Source of the DNA: Pseudomonas mosselii
GTDB lineage: Bacteria; Pseudomonadota; Gammaproteobacteria; Pseudomonadales; Pseudomonadaceae
NCBI RefSeq assembly: GCF_019823065.1
Contig: NZ_CP081966.1
Span: 3,813,501 to 3,877,500, forward strand
Reading direction: 5' to 3'
Length of the DNA stretch: 64,000 nucleotides
Shown here in pieces: positions 53,125 to 61,046 of this stretch. Under the pieces are notes generated by a model. It was given only the letters and a program-made list of their open reading frames with translations. It searched no databases and had not been told where the DNA came from. Position numbers and translations under genes: made by a program. How positions within the stretch are numbered: position 1 is the first letter of the stretch; each line of letters opens with the position of its first letter.

Positions 53125-53652
53125 ATGTCCCTGAAATCCATCTCGCCCCAAGCTGCCAGCGAACTCATGAACCAGGGTGCCGTTCTGGTGGACATCCGTG
53201 CGGCGGACGAACATGCCCGTGAGCGCATCGCGCAGGCACGCCATGTGCCGATGGACCGCTTGCGAAGCGGCGGCCTGCCGCTCGACGGCGCTTCGGCAAT
53301 CATCTTCCACTGCCGCTCGGGCAACCGGACGCGGGTGAACGCCCCGACGCTGGGGGCATGCACGGCCTGCGAGGCCTACGTGCTTGAAGGCGGGCTGGAC
53401 GCCTGGAAGAAGGCCGGCCTGCCCGTCGTGGCGGACGCCTCTCAACCCCTGGAGCTGCAACGGCAGGTGCAGATTGTTGCGGGGTCCTTGATCGTGCTGG
53501 GTGCCGTGCTGGGCGCCACGATTTCGCCATGGTTCCATGTGCTTTCGGGCTTCGTGGGCGCGGGGCTGGTCTTCGCCGGTGTCTCGGGGTTCTGTGGGCT
53601 CGCGCGCGTGCTGATGCGCATGCCCTGGAACCGCCGCGCGCTGGCCGGCTGA
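53125..53652 (+). CDS. Membrane-anchored rhodanese (rhodanese + DUF2892)
   Basis: This 175-aa protein has an N-terminal rhodanese domain (about 5-105) with the active-site cysteine 63 in FHCRSGNRT. A C-terminal two-helix membrane unit of the DUF2892 type follows (about 120-165; LIVLGAVLGATISPWFHVLSGFVGAGLVFAG). It moves sulfane sulfur between thiols at the inner face of the membrane. It follows the BigR-like gene by 22 bases and precedes the persulfide dioxygenase gene, fitting sulfide detoxification. AGG precedes the ATG. Confidence 0.9.
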   Translation: MSLKSISPQAASELMNQGAVLVDIRAADEHARERIAQARHVPMDRLRSGGLPLDGASAIIFHCRSGNRTRVNAPTLGACTACEAYVLEGGLDAWKKAGLPVVADASQPLELQRQVQIVAGSLIVLGAVLGATISPWFHVLSGFVGAGLVFAGVSGFCGLARVLMRMPWNRRALAG

Positions 53653-53839
53653 GTCTACGGGTGGGGAAGCGATTTCTTCACTCGGCCGCCGGTCGGCAAG
53701 AACATGCGACGGCAAGTTTTTAATTTTGAGTTAATTCGACCCGGACACCATCTGGCATGTGAGAACGACCCACAAACATCCGATCAAGGGAGCTTGGGCG
53801 ACAACAGACGGGTCATACATTCAGCGAGGCAAAGACACC

Positions 53840-54718
53840 GTGAAGATCGAACCCTTCTTTGACGAGGACACCAGCACCTTCAGCTACATCGTGCTGGACA
53901 CGAAAAGCGGTCAGTGCGCCATCATCGACAGCGTGCTCGGCTACGATCCTAAATCCGGCCGCACCTCGCGCGCCGGCGCGGACCGCATGGCCGAGCGCGT
54001 GCGGGAACTGGGGGCGAGCGTCCAGTGGATTCTGGAGACGCATGTGCACGCAGATCACCTGAGCGCCGCGCCGTATCTCCATTCGTGCCTGGGCGGCCGA
54101 ACCGGCATTGGGGCGAACATCCGTACCGTACAGCAGGTGTTCGGCCAGCTCTTCAACGCCGAGCCGGCCTTCGCGCGTGACGGCCGGCAGTTTGATCGTC
54201 TGTTCGACGACGGCGAGACCTTCATGCTCGGCACGCTGCAGGTGCGGGCCATGCATACCCCCGGCCATACGCCCGCTTGCATGACCTATCTGGTCCAGGA
54301 CAACGCCACACCTGAAGCGCCTGCCGCAGCCTTCGTGGGCGACACGCTGTTCATGCCCGACTATGGCACGGCGCGTTGCGACTTTCCGGGTGGCGACGCG
54401 CGCACACTGTTCCGCTCGATCGGCCGCGTGCTGTCGCTGCCGCCGGAGACCGTGCTCTACATGTGCCACGACTACCGCCCCGGGGGGCGCGAGCTTCAAT
54501 GGAAGACCACCGTGGCCGAGGAGCGTGCGCACAACATCCATGTGCGTGACGGCATCAGCGAGGATGACTTCGCGGCCACGCGCGAGCAGCGCGACGCCAC
54601 GCTGGCGATGCCCGTGCTTCTGCTGCCCTCCGTGCAGGTGAACATGCGGGCCGGCGAGTTGCCGCCTGCCGAATCCAACGGCGTCCACTACCTCAAGATT
54701 CCCATCGATGCCCTCTGA
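53840..54718 (+). CDS. Persulfide dioxygenase-like metallo-beta-lactamase protein (ETHE1/Blh type)
   Basis: This 292-aa hydrolase-fold protein has the metal motif THVHADHLSA, HTPGHTPAC, and the aspartate in VGDTLF. These are ligands of a mononuclear iron in persulfide dioxygenases that oxidise glutathione persulfide to sulfite. GTG 53840 with GAGG nine bases ahead is chosen because family members start near KIEPFFD. An in-frame GTG at 53759 would add 27 residues unlike the family. It lies between rhodanese and SQR genes and completes sulfide oxidation. Confidence 0.88.
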   Translation: MKIEPFFDEDTSTFSYIVLDTKSGQCAIIDSVLGYDPKSGRTSRAGADRMAERVRELGASVQWILETHVHADHLSAAPYLHSCLGGRTGIGANIRTVQQVFGQLFNAEPAFARDGRQFDRLFDDGETFMLGTLQVRAMHTPGHTPACMTYLVQDNATPEAPAAAFVGDTLFMPDYGTARCDFPGGDARTLFRSIGRVLSLPPETVLYMCHDYRPGGRELQWKTTVAEERAHNIHVRDGISEDDFAATREQRDATLAMPVLLLPSVQVNMRAGELPPAESNGVHYLKIPIDAL

Positions 54719-54766
54719 GAGCGGCACCGACCGGCTGAAAGGACAATTTCCGGGCAGGAGACCCTC

Positions 54767-56437
54767 ATGGACATCAAAGCCTTGGACCAGGGACTGGCCG
54801 TCAGCGGCCAGATCGCTGCCACCGACCTGCAGGCCATCGCCGAGGCTGGCTACCGCTCGGTGATCTGCAATCGGCCCGATGGAGAAGCGGGCGATCAGCC
54901 CGGCTTCAGCGAAATCGAGCAGGCCGCCCAGTCACTGGGTATGGCGGCGACCTACCTGCCCGTCGAGTCCGGCAAAGTGACCGACCAGCAGGCCCAGGCC
55001 TTCGGGACGCTGATGACGCAACTGCCCGGCCCGGTGTTCGCCTACTGCCGCACCGGCACGCGCTCGGCCACGCTGTGGGCGCTGAGCCAGGCGCAGCGTC
55101 AGCCGTTGGCCTCCATCCTCGAAGCCGCGCGCGGTGCCGGCTACGACCTGTCCGGCGTGGCCCGGCGCATCGCCAACGGCGGGCGCACACCCACCGAAGT
55201 CGTGGACGCCACGCATGACATCGTGATCGTCGGCGCGGGCGCGGCGGGCATCGCGGTGGCGTCCAGCCTGCTCGCGCGCAAGCCGGACGCGGACATCGCC
55301 GTCATCGACCCGGCGGATGTGCACTACTACCAGCCGGGGTGGACGATGGTGGGCGCGGGCATCTTTCCGCCTGCGCACACGGCGCGCACGATGGCGAGCG
55401 TGCTTCCGCGCGGCGTCAAGTGGATCAAGATGGCCGTCGCCGCGTTCGAGCCCGAGCGCGACGCCCTCGTGCTCGATGGCTGCCGCGTCGTCAAGTACCA
55501 GCAGCTCGTGGTCTGCCCGGGCCTGAAACTCGACTGGAACGGCATCGAGGGCCTACCTGAAACACTGGGCCGCAACGGCGTCACCTCCAACTACCGCTAC
55601 GACCTCGCGCCCTACACCTGGGAACTGGTGCAGAACCTCAAGAGCGGCCAGGCCCTGTTCACGCAGCCGCCCATGCCCATCAAATGCGCGGGTGCGCCGC
55701 AGAAGGCGATGTACCTCTCGGCCGATCACTGGAAGCGGCAGGGCGTGCTCAAGAACATCCACATCGAGTTCTGCAACGCGGGAGGCGTGCTCTTCGGCGT
55801 GCCGGACTACGTGCCCGCGCTCATGGAGTACGTGAAGGCTTATGGCATCGATCTGCAATTCAGCAACCAGCTCGTGGCCGTCGATGGCGCAGCGCATGAA
55901 GCCACCTTCATCCGCACGAACGCCGACGGCACCAAGGAGCGCGTCACCCGTCCATTTGACCTGCTGCACGCCGTGCCGCCACAGAAGGCGCCGGACTTCA
56001 TCCGAGTGAGCCCGCTGGCGGACGCTGCGGGCTGGGTGGACGTGGACCCGTCGAGCCTGCGCCACAAGAAGTACGCCAACGTCTTCGCACTCGGCGACTG
56101 CACCAACACCACCAATGCCAAGACTGCTGCGGCCGCACGCAAGCAGGCGCCGGTGGTCGCGCACAACCTGCTCGCCGCCCGGAGCGGGTCCACGCGCCTG
56201 GCCAGCTATGACGGCTATGGCTCCTGCCCGCTCACTGTCGAGCGCGGCAAGATCGTGCTGGCGGAATTTGCCTACGGCGGCAAGCTGGCGCCTTCGTTTC
56301 CGAAATGGTTCATCGACGGCAAGCGGCCGTCATCGCTGGCGTGGCTGCTGAAGGAACGCATCCTGCCGCCGGTCTATTGGGACGGCATGCTCAAGGGCCG
56401 CGAATGGCTCGCGCATCCTGTCCTCTCGGACGGGTGA
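54767..56437 (+). CDS. sqr: Sulfide:quinone oxidoreductase with N-terminal DUF442 domain
   Basis: This 556-aa fusion protein has residues 1 to about 125 forming a DUF442 phosphatase-like domain with Cys94 in FAYCRTGTRS. From about 150 a FAD-dependent SQR follows (GAGAAG at 156-161, PIKCAGAPQK, and LGDCTNTTNAKT binding the flavin near 445). SQR oxidises sulfide to polysulfide and feeds electrons to the quinone pool. From memory, in Cupriavidus a DUF442 domain fused to SQR passes the sulfur on to glutathione. It lies 48 bases after the dioxygenase gene with CAGGAG before the ATG. The two active SQR cysteines are plausible but not numbered here. Confidence 0.9.
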   Translation: MDIKALDQGLAVSGQIAATDLQAIAEAGYRSVICNRPDGEAGDQPGFSEIEQAAQSLGMAATYLPVESGKVTDQQAQAFGTLMTQLPGPVFAYCRTGTRSATLWALSQAQRQPLASILEAARGAGYDLSGVARRIANGGRTPTEVVDATHDIVIVGAGAAGIAVASSLLARKPDADIAVIDPADVHYYQPGWTMVGAGIFPPAHTARTMASVLPRGVKWIKMAVAAFEPERDALVLDGCRVVKYQQLVVCPGLKLDWNGIEGLPETLGRNGVTSNYRYDLAPYTWELVQNLKSGQALFTQPPMPIKCAGAPQKAMYLSADHWKRQGVLKNIHIEFCNAGGVLFGVPDYVPALMEYVKAYGIDLQFSNQLVAVDGAAHEATFIRTNADGTKERVTRPFDLLHAVPPQKAPDFIRVSPLADAAGWVDVDPSSLRHKKYANVFALGDCTNTTNAKTAAAARKQAPVVAHNLLAARSGSTRLASYDGYGSCPLTVERGKIVLAEFAYGGKLAPSFPKWFIDGKRPSSLAWLLKERILPPVYWDGMLKGREWLAHPVLSDG

Positions 56438-56955
56438 GCCGCCGCATGCGTCATCGCCGGGACATGGGAAACCGACGCTCATAGTGCGGGCGAAAGGAGG
56501 AGCGGCATTCGGCCCTCCGAGCCTCAACAGCGGCTATCCCTGCCAGGGGAGACTGTCCTTCGGGATGCGGGTGGTTATAACGGATACGTGCGTCCACTGT
56601 GATTTCCTGGCACTAGGCGAACAAGCGATCGTCCCGCCCCCTGCCGATGCTGACCCCAGGCGCAGCGCCGGTGTCTGCCGCGAGGCGGCCGAGACCTTCG
56701 CGTCACGACGATTCGAATATCCGGGCCGACTGTATTTGGATCTCGCCATCCAGACAGTCCACGGTCAAAGAGCGCGGGGCACCTCGAAAAACACTCTTAA
56801 CTTTCGCTTAATCGAGGCTGACCATCATTCCCGTGATTCACATGCGACATTCATAAAAACAATGCTGAGGCAAGCCCTGATGGAACACTATCGCCAACAC
56901 CAGTGGTTGGCATCGGAACCAATTCGGATGGTTGCGCGCCATTTCTGGAGCGCCC
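56438..56955 (+). other. 518-base spacer without a confident gene
   Basis: An opening of 159 codons (56484-56963) ends inside the ccoN start region. Codon use is unlike its neighbours, no ribosome site is present, and a short VVITDTCVHCDF segment only vaguely recalls the start of a ferredoxin. I see no clear promoter, FNR box (TTGAT-N4-ATCAA) or terminator. The stretch from about 56790 to 56870 is AT-richer and is the most likely promoter area for the oxidase operon. Confidence 0.4.
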
Positions 56956-58512
56956 ATGAATGAAAGCCTAGGGTTTCTCCTTGCTCTGAGCTTTATCGTC
57001 TCGCTGGCGGCTCTGGGCGCGTTGATCTGGTCCATCGTGACGCGCCAGATCCATGCGGGAAAGAAGGAGGCTTCGACCATATTTCTGGAGGGCGAGGCCG
57101 GCTCCCCGGATGATCCATCTTCATTCGATGAAGGGGCGGCCGAGCATCGATTCGACGCCTTGCGTGCCGGCGTCGACGCCCCGGGTCGGAACGTCGTACT
57201 GGTCCTGTCCATCGCTTCCTTCCTGTTCCTGATCGTTGGCTCGCTGTTCGGGATGATCGCCTCGCTGAAGTTGCACTGGCCCGACTGGCTGGCGAGTCAG
57301 GCGTTCACCACCTTCGGGCGCGCGCGCACCGTCCATCTGAATCTGGTCGCGTACGGCTGGCTGTCCACAGGGGGCATAGCGGTCGCGCTCTGGATCATCC
57401 CTCGCATGTTTCATACGCCCCTGCGAAGGCCCGCAATGGCGATGGTGGGCGCGGTGCTGTGGGCCCTCGGCGTGGCGGCCGGTGCCATTGCCATTGCCAA
57501 TGGATGGAGCGACGGCCTGGAGTGGCTCGAAATCCCATGGCAGATCGACATCGTCCTGGCCCTCGGCGGCTTCTTCATCGCATGGTCCGCCATCGCGACG
57601 ACCCGAAAACGCAACGTTCACCACATCTACGTCAGCGGCTGGTACTACCTCGCGGGACTGGCATGGTTCCCCATTCTGTTCTTCATCGCGAATATCCCGG
57701 GCCTGCATTCAGGCGTGCAGCAAGCCACCACCAACTGGTGGTTCGCGCATAACGTGCTTGGCCTCTGGCTGACACCGCTGGGGCTGGGTGCTGCCTATTA
57801 CCTGATTCCCAAGATCATCGGCAAGCCGATCTATTCGTATAGCGTTTCGCTGCTGGGCTTCTGGGGCCTTGCCTTGTTCTACAGCCAGGTGGGTATTCAT
57901 CACCTGATCGGTGGGCCCGTGCCGACGTGGGTGGTCACGCTGTCGATCGTGCACAGCGTCATGATGTTCATTCCTGTCATCGCGGTGGCGATCAATCAGC
58001 ACGTGACGGTCGCGCAGAATTTCTGGGCGTTCAAGGAGTCCATGGCGCTGCGCTTCGTGTCCACGGGCGCATTGATGTACACGGCCGCATCCTTCCAGGG
58101 ATCGCTGGAGGCTGTACGGGCCATCAACTCGATCACCCACTTCACGCACTACACGGTGGGGCATGCGCACCTGGGAGCTTACGCATTCGTCTCCATCGTG
58201 CTGTTCGGCGCCTTCTACTATCTCTTGCCCTACCTGACGGGCAAGAACTGGCCCTGTCCGCGACTCATCGCCATCCACTATTGGCTGACGGTCCTGGGTT
58301 TTCTGATCTATTTCCTGTCATTGACCATCGGCGGTTTCCTGCAAGGCATGTCGCTGCTCGATCCACAGACCAGTTTCGCTGACATCACCCGCAACATCGT
58401 GCCGTATCTCGAAGGTCGATCGGTGGGCGGCGGCATGATGACGCTGGGACACTTCGTCTTTGCCTTCCATGCGATGGCCCTACTCTGGTCGAAACGGCGA
58501 GGTGACGCATGA
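56956..58512 (+). CDS. ccoN: cbb3-type cytochrome oxidase subunit I with CcoS-like N-terminal segment
   Basis: This 518-aa polytopic protein is the catalytic subunit of a cbb3 oxidase. Conserved histidine segments for haems and CuB are visible: VHLNLVAYGWLSTGG, WWFAHNVLGLWLTPLG, QVGIHHLIGGPVP and THYTVGHAHLGAYAF. The first about 60 residues (one membrane helix, then IWSIVTRQIHAGKKEASTIFLEGE) resemble the small assembly protein CcoS, so this looks like a CcoS-CcoN fusion. The start ATG 56956 is the first in frame with the CcoS-like helix. The next gene overlaps by ATGA. It reduces oxygen at high affinity in the inner membrane. Confidence 0.92.
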   Translation: MNESLGFLLALSFIVSLAALGALIWSIVTRQIHAGKKEASTIFLEGEAGSPDDPSSFDEGAAEHRFDALRAGVDAPGRNVVLVLSIASFLFLIVGSLFGMIASLKLHWPDWLASQAFTTFGRARTVHLNLVAYGWLSTGGIAVALWIIPRMFHTPLRRPAMAMVGAVLWALGVAAGAIAIANGWSDGLEWLEIPWQIDIVLALGGFFIAWSAIATTRKRNVHHIYVSGWYYLAGLAWFPILFFIANIPGLHSGVQQATTNWWFAHNVLGLWLTPLGLGAAYYLIPKIIGKPIYSYSVSLLGFWGLALFYSQVGIHHLIGGPVPTWVVTLSIVHSVMMFIPVIAVAINQHVTVAQNFWAFKESMALRFVSTGALMYTAASFQGSLEAVRAINSITHFTHYTVGHAHLGAYAFVSIVLFGAFYYLLPYLTGKNWPCPRLIAIHYWLTVLGFLIYFLSLTIGGFLQGMSLLDPQTSFADITRNIVPYLEGRSVGGGMMTLGHFVFAFHAMALLWSKRRGDA

Positions 58513-59150
58513 ACCGGCTGATTCCATTGTTCGTCGGCGCTGTCGGAATCTTGGTGTTCGCGACCGTCATGCTCGTGGTGCTCCCCGGCCTGCAGGTCCG
58601 TACGGTCCAGGCACCTGCGCAGTTGCAGAACTACACGATCGAACAGCTAAGAGGCCGTGCGCAGTACGTGGCCAATGGCTGTGTCTACTGTCACAGCCAG
58701 CAGCCTCGTTCGAGTGGCCAGACGCTGGCGGATCAGGCCCGGGGCTGGGGAAGGCCGTCCACGCCGGGCGACTACGCCTACGACGCTCCCCAACTGCTCG
58801 GGACGATGCGCACCGGCCCCGATTTGCTGAATGTCGGGGTGCGCCTGCCGAGCCGGGACTGGCAATTGACCCACCTGTACCAGCCCAGGGCCATCTTCGA
58901 CTGGAGCATCATGCCTTCGTACCCCTTCCTCTTCGAGGTCAAGGAGAAGGCCGCGCCCGGCGAGGTCGTGGTCAAGTTGCCGCAGGAGTACCGTCCCGCG
59001 GACGGGAAAGTGGTGGTGGCCCGACAGGAGGCGCTCGACCTGGTCGCGTACCTGTTGAGCCTGGACCGTTCCTACCCCGTCAGCGCCAAAGAGGCGACAT
59101 TGCGTGATCGTGGCTACGATCCGAAAACTCAGAAGGGCCCGCGTCAATGA
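58509..59150 (+). CDS. ccoO: cbb3 oxidase subunit II, mono-haem cytochrome c
   Basis: This 213-aa protein has one N-terminal membrane anchor (about 5-27) and a periplasmic cytochrome c domain with the haem motif CVYCH (58-62). RTGPDLLNVGVR and HLYQPRAIFDWSIMPSYPF, which supplies the distal methionine, complete the typical CcoO/FixO pattern. It accepts electrons from CcoP and passes them to CcoN. It overlaps ccoN and ccoP by ATGA on both sides, so all three are made from one mRNA. No ccoQ is present between them. Confidence 0.93.
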   Translation: MNRLIPLFVGAVGILVFATVMLVVLPGLQVRTVQAPAQLQNYTIEQLRGRAQYVANGCVYCHSQQPRSSGQTLADQARGWGRPSTPGDYAYDAPQLLGTMRTGPDLLNVGVRLPSRDWQLTHLYQPRAIFDWSIMPSYPFLFEVKEKAAPGEVVVKLPQEYRPADGKVVVARQEALDLVAYLLSLDRSYPVSAKEATLRDRGYDPKTQKGPRQ

Positions 59151-59965
59151 GGGGCGAGATGAAATCCGAGCTGAGCGGCAAGGGGCGTCGTGTTCAAGAC
59201 GTAGACCCGACATTCGACCCCTGGGAGCAATCGCGTCCCATTCCCTTGTTTGTGCTGGCCATCTTCCTGGCGCTGGCGATCTGGGGCGCTTTGAGCTACA
59301 TCGCCGACCTGGCGCCGAATCGCGGGGCGGCGATTGGCGGGACCGTTGCGCCGAAGCAGCAGGCGCCCGCAGTTCCCGATGACGCGCCGGTGCTCGTCTT
59401 TCAGGGCAACGACATCGTCTGGGCCTGCGCGTCATGTCACGGCGACCACGGTGCTGGCGCGGGGCTGACGCCCGCGCTGGCCGGCCTGTCCGAAGCCTAC
59501 ATCGCGAAGCAACTCCACGACTTCGCTACCGGAAGCCGCCCCAACGAGTCCATGCGGTACGTGGCCAGTGCAATGAGCGCCGAGGAGATCGGGCAAGTCT
59601 CGGCCTATTACGCTGCGCTGCCGCACGTTGCCGGGCCGCCCGTCGATCTGGGCGGAGACGCGGCGCGTGGAGAGGCACTGAGCCGAACGGGCGACTGGAA
59701 AAAGGATATCCCGGCGTGCGTGACCTGTCATGGCCAGCAGGGTGAGGGTGTCGGCGGCCATTTCCCTGCGCTGGCGGGTCAGCAGCCCGAGTACATCTTC
59801 CACCAGTTGGTCTCATGGAAAGGCGGCCATCGCCACAATTCGCCGCAATCCTTGATGGATGACATCGCGTCGCGCATGTCGGACCAAGACATGCGCGATG
59901 TGGCTCAGTATTTCGGATCTTTGCGTCCGGGCAGCAAAGGAGGCAATCATGACGAACAACGGTGA
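59147..59965 (+). CDS. ccoP: cbb3 oxidase subunit III-like di-haem cytochrome c
   Basis: This 272-aa protein has one membrane helix (about 31-52) after a segment reading VDPTFDPWEQSRPIP and two cytochrome c domains with haem motifs CASCH (about 94-98) and CVTCH (about 191-195). It is a CcoP-like electron entry subunit. Cytochrome c4-like features (KDIPACVTCHGQQGEG) mark the second domain. It overlaps ccoO by ATGA, and the TsdA-like gene begins 17 bases before its stop. The helix arrangement is shorter than in many CcoP proteins. Confidence 0.88.
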   Translation: MRGEMKSELSGKGRRVQDVDPTFDPWEQSRPIPLFVLAIFLALAIWGALSYIADLAPNRGAAIGGTVAPKQQAPAVPDDAPVLVFQGNDIVWACASCHGDHGAGAGLTPALAGLSEAYIAKQLHDFATGSRPNESMRYVASAMSAEEIGQVSAYYAALPHVAGPPVDLGGDAARGEALSRTGDWKKDIPACVTCHGQQGEGVGGHFPALAGQQPEYIFHQLVSWKGGHRHNSPQSLMDDIASRMSDQDMRDVAQYFGSLRPGSKGGNHDEQR

Positions 59966-61046
59966 TCGCCGCTCTGCGCACACGGGGACACTCCGGCGTG
60001 CCGGTTATGCTGCGGCGCTGGGTCTCCTGCTGTTTTCGGCAGGTTACGGCGTCTACGAGAGCGGCGTGATGGGGTATCTGTACAGCGCGATCAGCGGCAA
60101 AACGGTCACGATTCCTTCGGCCGCGCCCTATTCGAGAGCAGATATGGAAGCTGCTCGCAAGGCCTACGCAAAAGACGCCAAGGCGTCTCCGCCCGGTATG
60201 CCCGTCGGTGCGGACGGCTACTACCTCCCGCCTGCGGAGGATGACATTCCGAAAGGACCCTATGGCGATGCCATCCGGCGAGGAATGAAAATCTTCACCG
60301 ACACTGGCGCCATGGTCAAAGACCACGTGGGCAATTCGCTGGCCTGCGCGAACTGCCACCTCGACTCGGGACGGCGAGAGAATGCCGCACCGATGTGGGC
60401 GGCCTATGCGTCCTACCCCGCTTTTCGCAGCAAGACCGGGACCATCAGCACGCTCGAAGACCGGATCATGGGCTGTTTCACCTATTCGATGAACGCCCAG
60501 GCGTCGTCCTCCGGGAAACCGCCGCCCGCTGGCAGCGATGTGTACCGCGATCTCATGACCTATATGGCCTGGATGGCCGATGGGCTGCCCGCCGGCAACA
60601 AGCCGCGCGGAGCGCTCTATCCCAAGGTGCCGAAACCAAAGGACGACTACGACGTGGGCCGAGGTCTGGCGGTCTATCAACAAAATTGCGCACTGTGCCA
60701 TGGTCCTGATGGACAGGGCACGCGGGAGGAAAACGGCAAGATGAGATTTCCCCCGCTTTGGGGACCCGAGTCGTACAACTGGGGCGCCGGCATGGCCCGC
60801 ATCGATACTGCAGCGGGCTTTATCTGGGCGAACATGCCGCTTGGAAAGCCATACAGTCTGACAGAACAGGAGGCCTGGGACGTGGCGGCATTCATCAACA
60901 GCCACGAACGCCCCAAGGACACACGCCAGACCGGAACCGTGGCTGAGGCGCTGGAGAAATACCACGAAGGTGAGCAAAGCTACTACGGGAAGGTCGTGGG
61001 CGGAAAACTGCTTGGGGTTGGAACGGATGCCAAGAGCGGACCGTAG
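59949..61046 (+). CDS. TsdA-like di-haem cytochrome c (thiosulfate dehydrogenase family)
   Basis: This 365-aa protein has an N-terminal membrane anchor (about 17-40) and two haem motifs, CANCH (about 134-138) and CALCH (about 247-251). Between them lie RIMGCFTYSMN, like the region supplying the special haem ligands in TsdA, and GRGLAVYQQNCALC. TsdA interconverts thiosulfate and tetrathionate; some close relatives have other sulfur substrates. It overlaps ccoP by 17 bases and so is translated with the oxidase, suggesting electrons from sulfur compounds are passed to the cbb3 oxidase. AAAGGAGG precedes the ATG. Confidence 0.85.
   Translation: MTNNGDRRSAHTGTLRRAGYAAALGLLLFSAGYGVYESGVMGYLYSAISGKTVTIPSAAPYSRADMEAARKAYAKDAKASPPGMPVGADGYYLPPAEDDIPKGPYGDAIRRGMKIFTDTGAMVKDHVGNSLACANCHLDSGRRENAAPMWAAYASYPAFRSKTGTISTLEDRIMGCFTYSMNAQASSSGKPPPAGSDVYRDLMTYMAWMADGLPAGNKPRGALYPKVPKPKDDYDVGRGLAVYQQNCALCHGPDGQGTREENGKMRFPPLWGPESYNWGAGMARIDTAAGFIWANMPLGKPYSLTEQEAWDVAAFINSHERPKDTRQTGTVAEALEKYHEGEQSYYGKVVGGKLLGVGTDAKSGP

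Noticed and set aside
53757..53839. Upstream start of the persulfide dioxygenase gene at GTG 53759
   Set aside because: The ATG at 53757 is followed at once by a stop. The 27 extra residues from GTG 53759 do not match the family start, and GTG 53840 has a ribosome site at good distance.
56484..56963. Possible 159-aa protein with a ferredoxin-like VVITDTCVHCDF start
   Set aside because: Only one cysteine pair is present, the rest has no ferredoxin features, there is no ribosome site, and it runs into the ccoN start.
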